From Mangrovibacillus cuniculi (GTDB taxonomy: Bacteria > Bacillota > Bacilli > Bacillales > R1DC41): a stretch of DNA of 64,000 nucleotides. The notes beneath the pieces are model-generated. The model had not been told where the DNA came from, ran no database searches, and worked only from the letters and a program-made list of their open reading frames with translations. This document shows, piece by piece, positions 35,094-44,515 of the stretch. Numbering within the stretch: the first letter of the stretch is position 1; the number at the start of each line of letters is the position of its first letter. Made by a program: the position numbers and the translations under genes. Location of the stretch: NCBI RefSeq assembly GCF_015482585.1, contig NZ_CP049742.1, positions 2,511,001-2,575,000 of the forward strand, given 5' to 3'.

Positions 35094-36314
35094 TTATGCA
35101 ACGTTTTCCTCATAAATCGGTAACGTTACCTTCACTACAGTTCCCACAGACTCTTCACTGGTAATTTCTAATGTACCCTTATGTTCCTGAACCATTTTTG
35201 TAGTCAGCGTAAGGCCTAATCCAAGACCTTTCTCTTTTAGCGTAAAGAATGGTTGTCCAATGTGCTTTAATCGTTCTTTGGAGATTCCAATCCCTGTGTC
35301 TTTAATTGATAGAATAATAGAGCTATCTACAACTTGGCAACTTATAAAAACATAACCACCAGCAGGCATTGCTTCAATAGCATTCTTTATAATATTGATA
35401 AAAATCTGGATCAGTTGCTGTCGATCTCCCATCACTTCCACTTGTGGCCAAGTTGGTTCCCAATCTAGAACTACACTTTCTTTTGTCGCCTCTGGCTGTA
35501 GTAGAGATGTTACATAATCGAGAGCTTCTATTATGTTACACGGTGTTTTGGTTTTTGCTTGTGGTTTTGCTAAACTCAACCATTCACTGGACATAATATG
35601 TATTCGATCTAGTTCTACCTTCATTACCTGTGTATAATATTTATCCACCGTTCCACTTTCACTAATTAATTGGACGAAACCTTGAAGAGTGGTAATCGGA
35701 TTTTTTACTTCATGTGCGATTCCAGCAGCTAATTCACCTATGACCCCTAGCTTTTCTCTTTGAAGAACAATAGCTTCTGTCTCTTTTAATTGAGATATAT
35801 CGCGACCAATTGTCACTAAAGCTTTCCTGCTCCCATCTGGGTGAAACAAAGGAATCTTTATCACATCAAACGTTTTAAATTCTCCTGATGGAATATAGAA
35901 AGCTTCGTCTCCTCGAGTGTTTTCACCCACTTCCCAGGATTTTTGATCAGAGTCTCTACAGTATTCAAACGACTCTTTAAAAAACGGAATAAGTTCACCT
36001 AGTTCTGTATCTGTTTTCCCAATGTAATTGATTTCTTGCATACAGTATAAACGTTTACCAAATTCATTTACGTATAACCATCTTCCGTCTCCATCCTTAT
36101 AACAGACAAAATCAGGCATCGACTCTAGCATATGAGAGTAAAGCGTTTCCGTTATGGTTACCCCAGTTTTAACAGAAGTAGTCTCCCTTATCGTCTTTAC
36201 ACTAAAAAAAATCAAACCGATTAGTAAAGCTATTTGGGCCCACAATTCTTCTAATAAAATAATTCCAATAATAAAAGGTATGTATATAGTTGAACGATAG
36301 AGCCATGTCTTCAT
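35094..36314 (-). CDS. PAS-domain sensor histidine kinase (sporulation-kinase-like)
   Basis: Orphan sensor kinase. Two N-terminal hydrophobic segments (residues 7-40) are followed by a PAS domain (MLESMPDFVCYKDGDGRW onward, about 65-180). HisKA follows with the phospho-acceptor in AAGIAHEVKNPITTLQGF near residue 205, then HATPase with NIIKNAIEAMP, IKDTGIGIS and GLGLGLTLT. No response regulator is nearby, so it may feed a phosphorelay such as Spo0F; that is inference. The 406-residue layout resembles KinE/KinB-type kinases. Confidence 0.88.
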   Translation of the reverse strand: MKTWLYRSTIYIPFIIGIILLEELWAQIALLIGLIFFSVKTIRETTSVKTGVTITETLYSHMLESMPDFVCYKDGDGRWLYVNEFGKRLYCMQEINYIGKTDTELGELIPFFKESFEYCRDSDQKSWEVGENTRGDEAFYIPSGEFKTFDVIKIPLFHPDGSRKALVTIGRDISQLKETEAIVLQREKLGVIGELAAGIAHEVKNPITTLQGFVQLISESGTVDKYYTQVMKVELDRIHIMSSEWLSLAKPQAKTKTPCNIIEALDYVTSLLQPEATKESVVLDWEPTWPQVEVMGDRQQLIQIFINIIKNAIEAMPAGGYVFISCQVVDSSIILSIKDTGIGISKERLKHIGQPFFTLKEKGLGLGLTLTTKMVQEHKGTLEITSEESVGTVVKVTLPIYEENVA

Positions 36315-36531
36315 CTAACATAACCCGCCTTTTCTTAGGTAGTACTTTTATTTTACTAAATTTACACTCTTTTTCCTATTAAAAGAAGAAAGTTTCTAGT
36401 ATTGGAAAAAATTAAGCACAAGCTCTTTTCTTTTTCATAAAGTATGTTATTATAGTTGTAACAAAACGTTCACATTTTATATGTTTTTTAGACAAATTTG
36501 AAACCGCTATCATTAACAGGAGGGAAAAATT

Positions 36532-36804
36532 ATGGATGTATTTGTACTATATTTATGTATCGCAACAGCAACACCACTTTTCATGTGGAAGGAGCATCGT
36601 AAAATGGCAATCATCCATATCCCGTTTATTATCGGTTTATGGGTAGGATTTGGTTACTATCTAGCAAGTGAACAAATAACGCTGATGGGTCATATCGGTG
36701 TTTGGTCCATGATTTTAATAAACTTTATTTTTGCACACGTTGCGGCTTATGTCTTATACGCAAGCCCGTTCTTAAAGAAAATGAAACGTTCTACTCAACG
36801 ATAA
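36532..36804 (+). CDS. ywcE: Spore morphogenesis membrane protein YwcE
   Basis: A 90-residue protein with three hydrophobic segments and a basic tail (FLKKMKRSTQR). It resembles B. subtilis YwcE as I remember it (start MDVFVLYLCIATATPLF), a holin-like protein needed for normal spore coat structure. It lies on the opposite strand beyond qoxD, near its B. subtilis place. AGGAGGG precedes the ATG. Confidence 0.85.
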   Translation: MDVFVLYLCIATATPLFMWKEHRKMAIIHIPFIIGLWVGFGYYLASEQITLMGHIGVWSMILINFIFAHVAAYVLYASPFLKKMKRSTQR

Positions 36805-36810
36805 AATACA

Positions 36811-36839
36811 AAAAGCAGCCTGTGGAGGGCTGCTTTTTT
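36811..36839 (+). terminator. Intrinsic terminator after ywcE
   Basis: AAAAGCAGCC and GGCTGCTTTT pair perfectly and are followed by more T residues. Confidence 0.85.
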
Positions 36840-36984
36840 GTTTCGTCTATATTTGTGGACAAAGTGTTGATAACTGAATTGTTCCATACCTTTTCAACAA
36901 CTTATTAAGGAGATAAATTTAAACCTACTTGTTGTACACAGTTTTTTTGATTTTGTTAACTTTTTTGTGTTGATTTGTTTTTCT

Positions 36985-37305
36985 CTTGGCGATTTTGCAG
37001 TTTGTCGGCTACTGCTCCTTGCTCTCATGGCGACTTAACCACTTTGTCGCCTCCTTCCCCTCGATCGCATGGCGACTTTAGCGGTTTGTCGCCTTACTAT
37101 CCTCGCTCACATGGCGACTTTGACGCTTTGCCGCCTTCCTTTCCCCACTCTCATGGCGGCTTTGACGCTTTGCCGCCTTTTTCCCTCTCTTTCACAGCGG
37201 CTTAACCGCTTACGCCGCCTCTTTTCTCTAAGCTAACCAACGGCATAAGCGCTTACGCCGTACAAATAGAGATTCATCTAAGGTGCACAACCGCTTTTGC
37301 ACCAA
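36985..37305. repeat. Tandem dyad array, family R3 (about eight units of 42 bp)
   Basis: Units begin near 36,988, 37,029, 37,071, 37,113, 37,155, 37,196, 37,240 and 37,281, a period of 41-44 bp. Each is a hairpin with arms of five to six bases around a 10-11 base loop. The arms change in a paired way: GGCGAC/GTCGCC, GGCGGC/GCCGCC, GCGGC/GCCGC, ACGGC/GCCGT and GGTGC/GCACC. Loops keep GCTT or CGCTT. Spacers are C/T-rich and often end CTCTCATG. No protein is supported here. Confidence 0.85.
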
Positions 37306-37353
37306 CCCAAACATCTATCCACAATTCTTCCACAAATAATCTCCACACCATAA

Positions 37354-37380
37354 CAAAAAGGACTCCCCGTAGGAAGTCCT
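37354..37380 (-). terminator. Intrinsic terminator of qoxABCD
   Basis: On the minus strand AGGACTTCC pairs with GGGGAGTCCT and is followed by TTTTTG. Confidence 0.8.
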
Positions 37381-37386
37381 CATTTG

Positions 37387-37782
37387 TTACTCTCCACCAT
37401 GTTCCTCAGTGGATGAGTTATGCTCCATTTGCCCAGCTGGTATGTTGGAGTTATGTTCATGATCTCGGTGAATACCGAAGTACATAACCCATACAGATCC
37501 AACTACTACTACTGCTGCAATGAAAGCTGCGTATAATATGGTACCAGTTTGCCAGATTCCATCTTCAGACTCTGTCATGTGCATAAACATTACTAGCTGA
37601 AGAACTGCTTGAACGAGAGCAAAGATGGTGATAATCCACATTGTAGCTCCGTTAGAGAAGTCCATTTTCAGGACTACGAACACAGCTGCGATTGTTAAAA
37701 CTAGTGATAATACAAATCCAATCAAGTGTTTCCATGGAAAGGAATCGTAATCGTGTGCATGAGCTTCTTTTGTTTTAGCCAT
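37387..37782 (-). CDS. qoxD: Cytochrome aa3 quinol oxidase subunit IV
   Basis: A 131-residue membrane subunit with three helices; it supports assembly of the quinol oxidase. The start MAKTKEAHAHDYDSFPWKHL and a His-rich tail are typical. Its first codons overlap the end of qoxC by eight bases. Last gene of qoxABCD. Confidence 0.95.
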   Translation of the reverse strand: MAKTKEAHAHDYDSFPWKHLIGFVLSLVLTIAAVFVVLKMDFSNGATMWIITIFALVQAVLQLVMFMHMTESEDGIWQTGTILYAAFIAAVVVVGSVWVMYFGIHRDHEHNSNIPAGQMEHNSSTEEHGGE

Positions 37783-38398
37783 TTTGCAACACCAACCCTC
37801 CTAGATAAACTCCTGTGAATAAGAAGATCCACACAACATCAAGGAAGTGCCAGTATAAACTAGAGATAAATACTTTACGTGCAGTTACTGGTGTTAATCC
37901 ACGTTTACTTAACTGAATTAGGATTAAGATAATCCATAGGATACCCATAAATACGTGGGCACCGTGAGTTCCAGCTAGTAAGAAGAAGGATGACCAATAA
38001 GCACTTGTACCAATATTTGCACCTTCGTGAATGAAGTGTAAGAATTCTTCAATCTCAAAGTATAAGAATCCAACGCCCAGTAGAATCGTTACTACTAACC
38101 AAGTAATAGTACCTTTTAATCTACCACCGCGCATTTCATGAATTGCTAAACCACATGTAAAACTGGATGTTAATAGAATGAATGTTTGAATCAGTAGAGA
38201 ATCCACTGCAAACACGTCAGCCATTGTTACATCGCCATTCGTCCGTTGTAGAAGGACGAAGTATGCAGCAAACAGTGTCGAGAATAGCGCCACCTCGGCA
38301 CCAAGGAAAATCCAGAATCCTAAGATGTTTAGGCGGCCTGTTTCCGTTTGATATTCAAGCGGCATATGTTTGTATGCCGCATCATTTGCAGATGCCAT
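37775..38398 (-). CDS. qoxC: Cytochrome aa3 quinol oxidase subunit III
   Basis: A 207-residue subunit with five membrane helices; CoxC/CyoC family. Conserved features include LGFWIFLGAEVALFSTLFAAYFVL and AGTHGAHVFMGILWI, with a conserved Glu and His. AAGGAGGACG precedes the ATG, 15 bp after qoxB. Confidence 0.96.
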   Translation of the reverse strand: MASANDAAYKHMPLEYQTETGRLNILGFWIFLGAEVALFSTLFAAYFVLLQRTNGDVTMADVFAVDSLLIQTFILLTSSFTCGLAIHEMRGGRLKGTITWLVVTILLGVGFLYFEIEEFLHFIHEGANIGTSAYWSSFFLLAGTHGAHVFMGILWIILILIQLSKRGLTPVTARKVFISSLYWHFLDVVWIFLFTGVYLGGLVLQNG

Positions 38399-38413
38399 AT
38401 GTTTCGTCCTCCT

Positions 38414-40360
38414 TTACACAGACTTTTTCAGATCTTCTTGAATTTCTTCTACAGGTACATAGAATCCGTCATCATAGTCAAATGAACGCGTTGCAAGAGT
38501 TATAAGAACTCCAACTAGTCCGGCAATCGCCATTCCATACCACTCAAAGACTAAACCGAATCCTGCTACAAAGAAGAACACTGATTGGATAAACGGAATA
38601 CCAGAATAGCTTGGCATATGAATAGGCACAATCTTTTGAGGTTGACCTGGTTTCCAACCGTTTTTCTTCATGTAGTGGAATTGATCTAAAGATTCTACTT
38701 TTGGTACTACTGCAAAGTTGTAGTGAGGAATTGGTGTTTGTGTGTACCACTCTAACGTACGACCTTGGCCGTTCCATGAGTCTCCAGACGTTTCACGAGC
38801 TTCAAAACGGAAGCTGTAGTAGATGTTATACACAAGAATAACGAAACCAATTGCCATTCCTACTGCCCCAATACTTGATACAACGTTTAGATCCATCCAG
38901 CCAGTTTCTGCTGCATACGTATGAACACGACGAGGCATTCCATCTAGACCTAAGAAGTATTGCGGGAAGAAACAAATATTAAATCCGATAACGAAGAACC
39001 AGAAGCTCCATTTTCCAATTCGATCGTTTAATTTGTGACCAAACATTTTTGGGTACCAGAAGTATAGACCTGCGAAACAAGCGAATACCGTACCAGAAAT
39101 TAAAACATAGTGGAAATGGGCCACTAAGAAGTACGTATTATGATACTGATAGTCGGCTGCTGCCATCGCAAGCATTACCCCTGTTACTCCACCGATAACA
39201 AAGTTAGGAATAAACGCTAGAGACCAAAGCATTGGTGTCGTGAAGCTGATTTTCCCTTTATATAGCGTAAATAGCCAGTTAAAGATTTTAACCCCTGTAG
39301 GGATTGCAATCGCCATTGTTGTAATAGAGAAGAAGGAGTTAACCTCTTCACCCGCTCCCATTGTAAAGAAGTGGTGAACCCATACAACGAAGGAAAGTGC
39401 TGCGATACCAACCATGGAATAAACCATCGCTTTGTATCCAAAAAGTGTTTTCTTCGCAAACGTTGCGATAATTTCAGAGAACATACCGAACGCAGGAAGA
39501 ATAACAATATATACTTCAGGGTGTCCCCAAATCCAGAAAAGGTTCGCCCAAAGCATTGGCATACCATCTCCAGCAAGTGTGAAGAAGTGAGTACCAAACA
39601 GACGGTCTGTTGTCATCATTGCAAGAGCAACCGTTAAGATTGGGAAAGCAAAGATGATAATAATTGATGTAATAAGCGTTGACCAAGTAAAGATTGGCAT
39701 TCTCATTAATGTCATACCTGGTGCACGCATTTTCAAGATTGTTACTAAGAAGTTAATACCTGTTAATAACGTACCGATACCAGATACCTGTAGACCTAAT
39801 AGATAGTAGTTTTGACCAGGACCAGGGCTCAATTCGTTACCTGCAAGTGGCATGTAAGAAGTCCATCCTGCAGCTGGAGATCCTCCGTACACGAAAGAGA
39901 TGTTAAACAACATCGCTCCCATAAAGAATGTCCAGAAACTAATTGCATTTAAGTATGGATACGCAACGTCACGCGCTCCAATTTGAAGTGGAACAACCAC
40001 GTTCATTAAACCAATTAAGAACGGCATTGCCATGAAGATAATCATGACTGTACCATGTGTTGTAAATATTTCATTATAGTGCTGCGAACTTAAGAAATCA
40101 TTGTTCGGCACCGTTAGCTGCGCACGCATTAAAAGCGCATCGACACCACCGCGGAAGAACATTAATACTGCGGCGATAATATACATAATACCAATTTTCT
40201 TATGGTCAACAGTAGTTAGCCATTCTCTCCAAAGCCAACCCCATTTTTTAAAATAAGTAAGGACCGCTACGATAGCAATCGACGTCATGACGATTGACAC
40301 TTGAGCACCTAAGATTAGCGGGTCACCTGTAATGATATAGTCATACCATTTCACATCCAT
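38414..40360 (-). CDS. qoxB: Cytochrome aa3 quinol oxidase subunit I
   Basis: Catalytic haem-copper oxidase subunit that reduces oxygen and pumps protons. It has haem and CuB ligands in [26 protein letters not shown] (His-Tyr cross-link motif) and HHFFTMG, and the haem pair in VAHFHYVLI. Length is 648, with about 14-15 helices. GGGAGGCGCC precedes the ATG. Confidence 0.98.
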   Translation of the reverse strand: MDVKWYDYIITGDPLILGAQVSIVMTSIAIVAVLTYFKKWGWLWREWLTTVDHKKIGIMYIIAAVLMFFRGGVDALLMRAQLTVPNNDFLSSQHYNEIFTTHGTVMIIFMAMPFLIGLMNVVVPLQIGARDVAYPYLNAISFWTFFMGAMLFNISFVYGGSPAAGWTSYMPLAGNELSPGPGQNYYLLGLQVSGIGTLLTGINFLVTILKMRAPGMTLMRMPIFTWSTLITSIIIIFAFPILTVALAMMTTDRLFGTHFFTLAGDGMPMLWANLFWIWGHPEVYIVILPAFGMFSEIIATFAKKTLFGYKAMVYSMVGIAALSFVVWVHHFFTMGAGEEVNSFFSITTMAIAIPTGVKIFNWLFTLYKGKISFTTPMLWSLAFIPNFVIGGVTGVMLAMAAADYQYHNTYFLVAHFHYVLISGTVFACFAGLYFWYPKMFGHKLNDRIGKWSFWFFVIGFNICFFPQYFLGLDGMPRRVHTYAAETGWMDLNVVSSIGAVGMAIGFVILVYNIYYSFRFEARETSGDSWNGQGRTLEWYTQTPIPHYNFAVVPKVESLDQFHYMKKNGWKPGQPQKIVPIHMPSYSGIPFIQSVFFFVAGFGLVFEWYGMAIAGLVGVLITLATRSFDYDDGFYVPVEEIQEDLKKSV

Positions 40361-40378
40361 TGGTAAGGCGCCTCCCTT

Positions 40379-41293
40379 CTATTCTTCCTCTTTCACTTTT
40401 TCACGTAAATGATAGTTTACTGGCTCTTTTCCAAGTCGCTCACGAACTTCTACTGCGTAAGATGCATTTTGTGCGTGGTTAACCCAATCTAAATGAGTAC
40501 CACTAAATATCATCTCTTCTACTTGTCCTTGAACCATTAAATTTTCATCATAAAATTCTTGCGTTAATTCAGGAGCAGTTTCTTTTGTTTCTTCTGCCCA
40601 AGCGTCGAATTCACTTTCTTCCATTGCGGTTACCGTGAACTCTTGCCCTGTAAACTCTTCCCCATTGAAGTTAGAGTTACGTCCCCAGAACTCGCCTGGT
40701 TCGTTCGCCATTAGCATTAACTTTGTCTCCATACCAGCCATGGAATACTTTTGTCCTCCTAGAGCTGGAATCCAAAATGATTGCATGGAGTCAGCTGATG
40801 TCAGACGGAACATTACCGGTCGATCAGCTGGAATTACTAAGTGGTTAACTGTTTCAATATCCTCTTCTGGATAACTAAACATCCACTTCCAGTCTACAGA
40901 TGTTACATGAACTACTAGTGGATCTTTGTCACTGCCGTTCTCCGGTATTTCCTCTAGCGCATATATCGCGCGCACTGTAGGAACAGATAGAGCAATAACG
41001 ATTAAAATAGGAACTACTGTCCAAATAATCTCTAGTTTTGTACTACCGTGTTGTTCTGGATCATAATCTTCATCTCCATCGCGATCACGGTATTTTACTA
41101 GCATATAAGTAAACAAGATAAAGACTACAAGAACGATAAATAACATGAATCCTATGGAAAGCCAAATTAGGTTTGCTTGAATTTCAGCCATCGGTCCCTT
41201 AGGATCAAGTACCAGTAGCTGTGAGCATCCCGATAATACCAATAGAGGTAGCATCATTAAGCTCAAGCTAAAGAGTTTCCACCACTTACGCAT
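40379..41293 (-). CDS. qoxA: Cytochrome aa3 quinol oxidase subunit II
   Basis: Lipoprotein subunit with lipobox LVLSGCSQ near residue 24, two membrane helices and a cupredoxin domain. The cupredoxin region (DSMQSFWIPALGGQKYSMAGM) lacks the Cys pair of a CuA centre, which identifies a quinol rather than a cytochrome c oxidase. The frame starts at a GTG at 41,305, but GGGAAGGTGA is better placed for the ATG at 41,293. First gene of qoxABCD. An extended -10 (TGGTATAGT, minus strand, 41,389-41,397) may be the promoter. Confidence 0.95.
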   Translation of the reverse strand: MRKWWKLFSLSLMMLPLLVLSGCSQLLVLDPKGPMAEIQANLIWLSIGFMLFIVLVVFILFTYMLVKYRDRDGDEDYDPEQHGSTKLEIIWTVVPILIVIALSVPTVRAIYALEEIPENGSDKDPLVVHVTSVDWKWMFSYPEEDIETVNHLVIPADRPVMFRLTSADSMQSFWIPALGGQKYSMAGMETKLMLMANEPGEFWGRNSNFNGEEFTGQEFTVTAMEESEFDAWAEETKETAPELTQEFYDENLMVQGQVEEMIFSGTHLDWVNHAQNASYAVEVRERLGKEPVNYHLREKVKEEE

Positions 41294-41611
41294 AGGCGCA
41301 GTCACCTTCCCTTCAACTACTTTTCCTTTTATGGCAACTATGCATGAATCGAAATAAGCCTAAATTGATCATACATGATCGTGCTATTACTATACCAAAT
41401 TACAACTCTCTCTGTTCGCATATTCACAAAGATTCACCTGTTTCTCATCAAACTCTCACATTTTTGTTAAAGTTTCGTCACAATCCAGCCACAAATATGG
41501 ATTGTATACCCAATAGTGGAATTCTTCAACGGGAAATGAGTTTGTTTAAATTTTCACAATATATAAAAGAGTGGTTCTTTTGATGTTCTAATCCCTGTTG
41601 ACTTGCATATA

Positions 41612-41647
41612 GAAAAAAACCAGGTGAAAAATCTACCCGGCTTCTTT
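41612..41647 (-). terminator. Intrinsic terminator of the GGDEF-EAL gene
   Basis: On the minus strand AAGCCGGGT pairs with ACCTGGTTT (wobbles) followed by TTTTT. The other 300 bp between here and qoxA hold only the qox upstream region. Confidence 0.65.
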
Positions 41648-41654
41648 GTAACTT

Positions 41655-44054
41655 CTATTTATTGGATATTGGTTGTTTTAACAGTTCTTCTACCTGAGAT
41701 ACTTCCATTGGTTTACCAATATAATATCCTTGTAAGACGTCGCAATCTCTGCTCTTTAACCAATCAACTTGCTCTTTCGTCTCTACCCCTTCTGCTACAA
41801 CTACTAAATCCAATGCTCTTCCCATGGCGATGATAGCTTCTACAATCTTTGCCTGGTGATCTATTGTTGTAATATCCGCAATAAAGCTTCTATCAATTTT
41901 TAGCGTATCAAATGTGAAGTTCTTCAAATAATTCAAAGAGCTATACTCTACACCAAAGTCATCAATCGCAATCTTCATACCAATATCTTTTAGTCTTTCA
42001 AAAACCTTTGACGACTGACTAGAATTCTTCATTACCGTGTTTTCCGTAAGTTCTATTTCAATACACTTTGGGTCTACATCATATTTCATCAGTTTTCCTG
42101 TTAGCATCGTTAAAAAGTTTTCATGATGGACTTGTCTTGCCGATACATTGATTGCCATGCAGATTGAACTGCTAAGCGTTTGCTGCCACTCTTTTAATTG
42201 TTTTAACGCTTGATCAATAACCTGTTCCCCAATCGGAATGATTAATCCTGTTTCTTCTGCTAAAGGAATAAATTCCGCTGGTGAAATGAGACCTTTTTTC
42301 CCATGCTCCCACCTAAGCAACGCTTCTACACCTATTATCTTACCCGTATGACAACATTGCTTCGGTTGATAATGTAACAAAAATTCATCCTTTGTTAACG
42401 CTTTTCTCAAGTCTTCTTCTAGTTCGATTAAGTTTGTAGATGATTTTTGATTTCGGGCAGAATAAAATATAAAACTGTTCTGCTCTTCTTTTTTGGCAAC
42501 ATACATCGATATGTCCGCTCTTCGAAGTAACGTATTGATATCTGTTCCATCATCAGGAAACATCGTAACTCCAATACTAGTAGACACGACAATATCATGT
42601 CCTTTTATAGAAAGAGGCTTATGAAGCTGCTGCAAAAGATGGTGGATAAACATCTTTACTTCTTGAATAGACTTCACATCAGGTAGGAAAATGATAAATT
42701 CATCCCCACTCATCCTAGCAATAATCCCCTTATCTTTTACCCATTCTTTAAAGCGGTTGGCGACTCCTTGCAGAAGTAAATCACCATAAGCATGTCCTAA
42801 CGTATCATTGATTACTTTAAATCGATCTAAATCCATTACTAATAGCGCTGCAGGCTTTGGTTTTTTTGATAGATATTCGGAGATTTGCTTTTCCGCTAAC
42901 AATCTATTCGGTAAACCCGTTAGGTGATCATGATAGGCTAATTGTTCAATTTGTGCTTCCGCTTCTTTTTCTTTTGTTTTGTTTTGAACGAGAGCAAATA
43001 CACCAGAAATTGTTTCTTCCTCTTTCATCGGAGCTATTAACACATTTGTGTACAGATAAGAACCATTTCTGTGTAGCAATCTTACTTCAAATGTGGCAGG
43101 GATTCCATTTAAAGAATTTTTAAAATGTTCAAATACACTTTTTAGCTCATCTGGATGAATAAACGGTACAAACGTTTTACCGATAAAATCTTCTTTTCGG
43201 TAACCAAAATAATCATATACTCTCTGATTACTATTGGTTATTGTTCCATCTGATTTAATGGTAAAAGCAGCTAATGGATTTAGGTCAAATAACGACTGAT
43301 AATTTGCTTCGCTTTCTAAAATCATTCTTTCTTGTGATAGTTTTAAATCTTCCCCATTTAAATCGGGAATTAACCATAAGATAATCATCGACCCAAGAAC
43401 CACTGCATAAGGGATAACATCTGCGTGCAATACGGATATGGAAGGGTAATAAAGATGTATATCTGTTAAAGAAGCATACGTAATAAAAGGTATCCCTGCA
43501 AATGCTAAGCCCATTAATACACTCCACATTACTTTTCTTTTAACTGTTAGAGAAGGAAACACTCTATAAGACAATTGAGAAAGTAATCGATAAAATGGAA
43601 ATGCTACACCTAACATAATGAGTAGAGTAATAAGAATAAATACTGGCTGAAAAACTAATATGTCTCTCGTTAATACTAAATAACTTCCGTAATTAGCTAA
43701 TACGGTAGAAAAAAAGAATAGAACAGAGCCTATGGCATAATGCTTAGGAGTAAAAAGTTTTCGAGTCATATATTTTATGACTAAATAAGTGCCAATTGTC
43801 GCAAAGACAAAAAAGGACCCAGCATATATCCATCCGTATTTCACCAGTTGCTCTGGAGAATAGGAAAACGCTGTACAAAGATGACTTAATAAGAATAAAA
43901 ATGTGGAACCAAAAGCCCACTGGAACGGTTTCATTTCTTCGGGAGTCATTCCTCGCTTAGTAGCGTATGCAGTACCTGAAATAGCAAAATAACAAGAACA
44001 ACAGGAAATGATAAAACTGAGTGTTAAAAATATGGCATCATCTAATGTAAACAA
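41655..44054 (-). CDS. Membrane GGDEF-EAL protein with PAS domain (c-di-GMP turnover)
   Basis: About seven N-terminal membrane helices (residues 1-230) are followed by a PAS domain (YQSLFDLNPLAAFTIKSDG, about 250-370). A GGDEF domain follows, with degenerate signature SGDEF in RMSGDEFIIFL. The EAL domain has GVEALLRWEHG, INVSARQ, ELTENTVMK, DDFG, LKIDRSFI and VAEGVETKEQ. The EAL catalytic residues look complete, so phosphodiesterase activity is likely. SGDEF variants can still act as cyclases. The DDFG loop continues VEYSSL where TGYSSL is usual. The start is TTG after GGGGGTG. Length is 799. Confidence 0.92.
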   Translation of the reverse strand: MFTLDDAIFLTLSFIISCCSCYFAISGTAYATKRGMTPEEMKPFQWAFGSTFLFLLSHLCTAFSYSPEQLVKYGWIYAGSFFVFATIGTYLVIKYMTRKLFTPKHYAIGSVLFFFSTVLANYGSYLVLTRDILVFQPVFILITLLIMLGVAFPFYRLLSQLSYRVFPSLTVKRKVMWSVLMGLAFAGIPFITYASLTDIHLYYPSISVLHADVIPYAVVLGSMIILWLIPDLNGEDLKLSQERMILESEANYQSLFDLNPLAAFTIKSDGTITNSNQRVYDYFGYRKEDFIGKTFVPFIHPDELKSVFEHFKNSLNGIPATFEVRLLHRNGSYLYTNVLIAPMKEEETISGVFALVQNKTKEKEAEAQIEQLAYHDHLTGLPNRLLAEKQISEYLSKKPKPAALLVMDLDRFKVINDTLGHAYGDLLLQGVANRFKEWVKDKGIIARMSGDEFIIFLPDVKSIQEVKMFIHHLLQQLHKPLSIKGHDIVVSTSIGVTMFPDDGTDINTLLRRADISMYVAKKEEQNSFIFYSARNQKSSTNLIELEEDLRKALTKDEFLLHYQPKQCCHTGKIIGVEALLRWEHGKKGLISPAEFIPLAEETGLIIPIGEQVIDQALKQLKEWQQTLSSSICMAINVSARQVHHENFLTMLTGKLMKYDVDPKCIEIELTENTVMKNSSQSSKVFERLKDIGMKIAIDDFGVEYSSLNYLKNFTFDTLKIDRSFIADITTIDHQAKIVEAIIAMGRALDLVVVAEGVETKEQVDWLKSRDCDVLQGYYIGKPMEVSQVEELLKQPISNK

Positions 44055-44190
44055 GAGAACACCCCCTATACTAGGACTAATAAACGTGGTAAAACTACAT
44101 ATATTTTACCATAGAAGAAGATTTATACTATCTAATCCTTATGAGGTCCGACAAAATACTTCATGAAGAACTTTTTTACGTAAGTATGCT

Positions 44191-44430
44191 ACACTTTTTC
44201 TGAGTTCTGCTCACTTTTTCTGAGTTCTGCTCACTTTTTCTGAGTTCTGCTCACTTTTTCTGAGTTCTGCTCACTTTTTCTGAGTTCTGCTCACTTTTTC
44301 TGAGTTCTGCTCACTTTTTCTGAGTTCTGCTCACTTTTTCTGAGTTCTGCTCACTTTTTCTGAGTTCTGCTCACTTTTTCTGAGTTCTGCTCACTTTTTC
44401 TGAGTTCTGCTCACTTTTTCTGAGTTCTGC
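44191..44430. repeat. Near-perfect tandem repeat, 12 units of 20 bp (R4)
   Basis: The unit TCACTTTTTCTGAGTTCTGC is repeated twelve times with no change except the first base of the first unit. It lies between the divergent GGDEF-EAL and antiporter genes. The last half-unit is the base of the hairpin at 44,423-44,477. Confidence 0.97.
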
Positions 44431-44477
44431 TTTGCAACATAGGAAAGTACCACTTCCCTATGTTGCAAAGCAGAACT
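44423..44477 (+). promoter_or_regulatory. Long hairpin at the end of the 20-bp array, antiporter leader
   Basis: A perfect 21-bp inverted repeat: AGTTCTGCTTTGCAACATAG plus G at 44,423-44,443 pairs with 44,457-44,477. The inner bases AAAGT and ACTT extend the pairing. It stops 39 bp before the antiporter ATG and is not followed by a T-run. Confidence 0.85.
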
Positions 44478-44515
44478 ACACTAAAATTTTATATTCACAA
44501 GAAAGGAGACACGCT

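Noticed and set aside
36975-37205. Open frame of 76 codons with repeated SHGDF-like text
   Set aside because: It is only the translation of the R3 DNA repeat, with no ribosome-binding site. Its 42-bp period is a multiple of three, which explains the long frame.
41344-41583. Open frame of 79 codons between qoxA and the GGDEF-EAL gene
   Set aside because: No ribosome-binding site, no recognisable domain, and it overlaps the qox upstream region on the opposite strand.
44191-44430. CRISPR array
   Set aside because: The 20-bp units are contiguous without unique spacers, and no cas genes are present.
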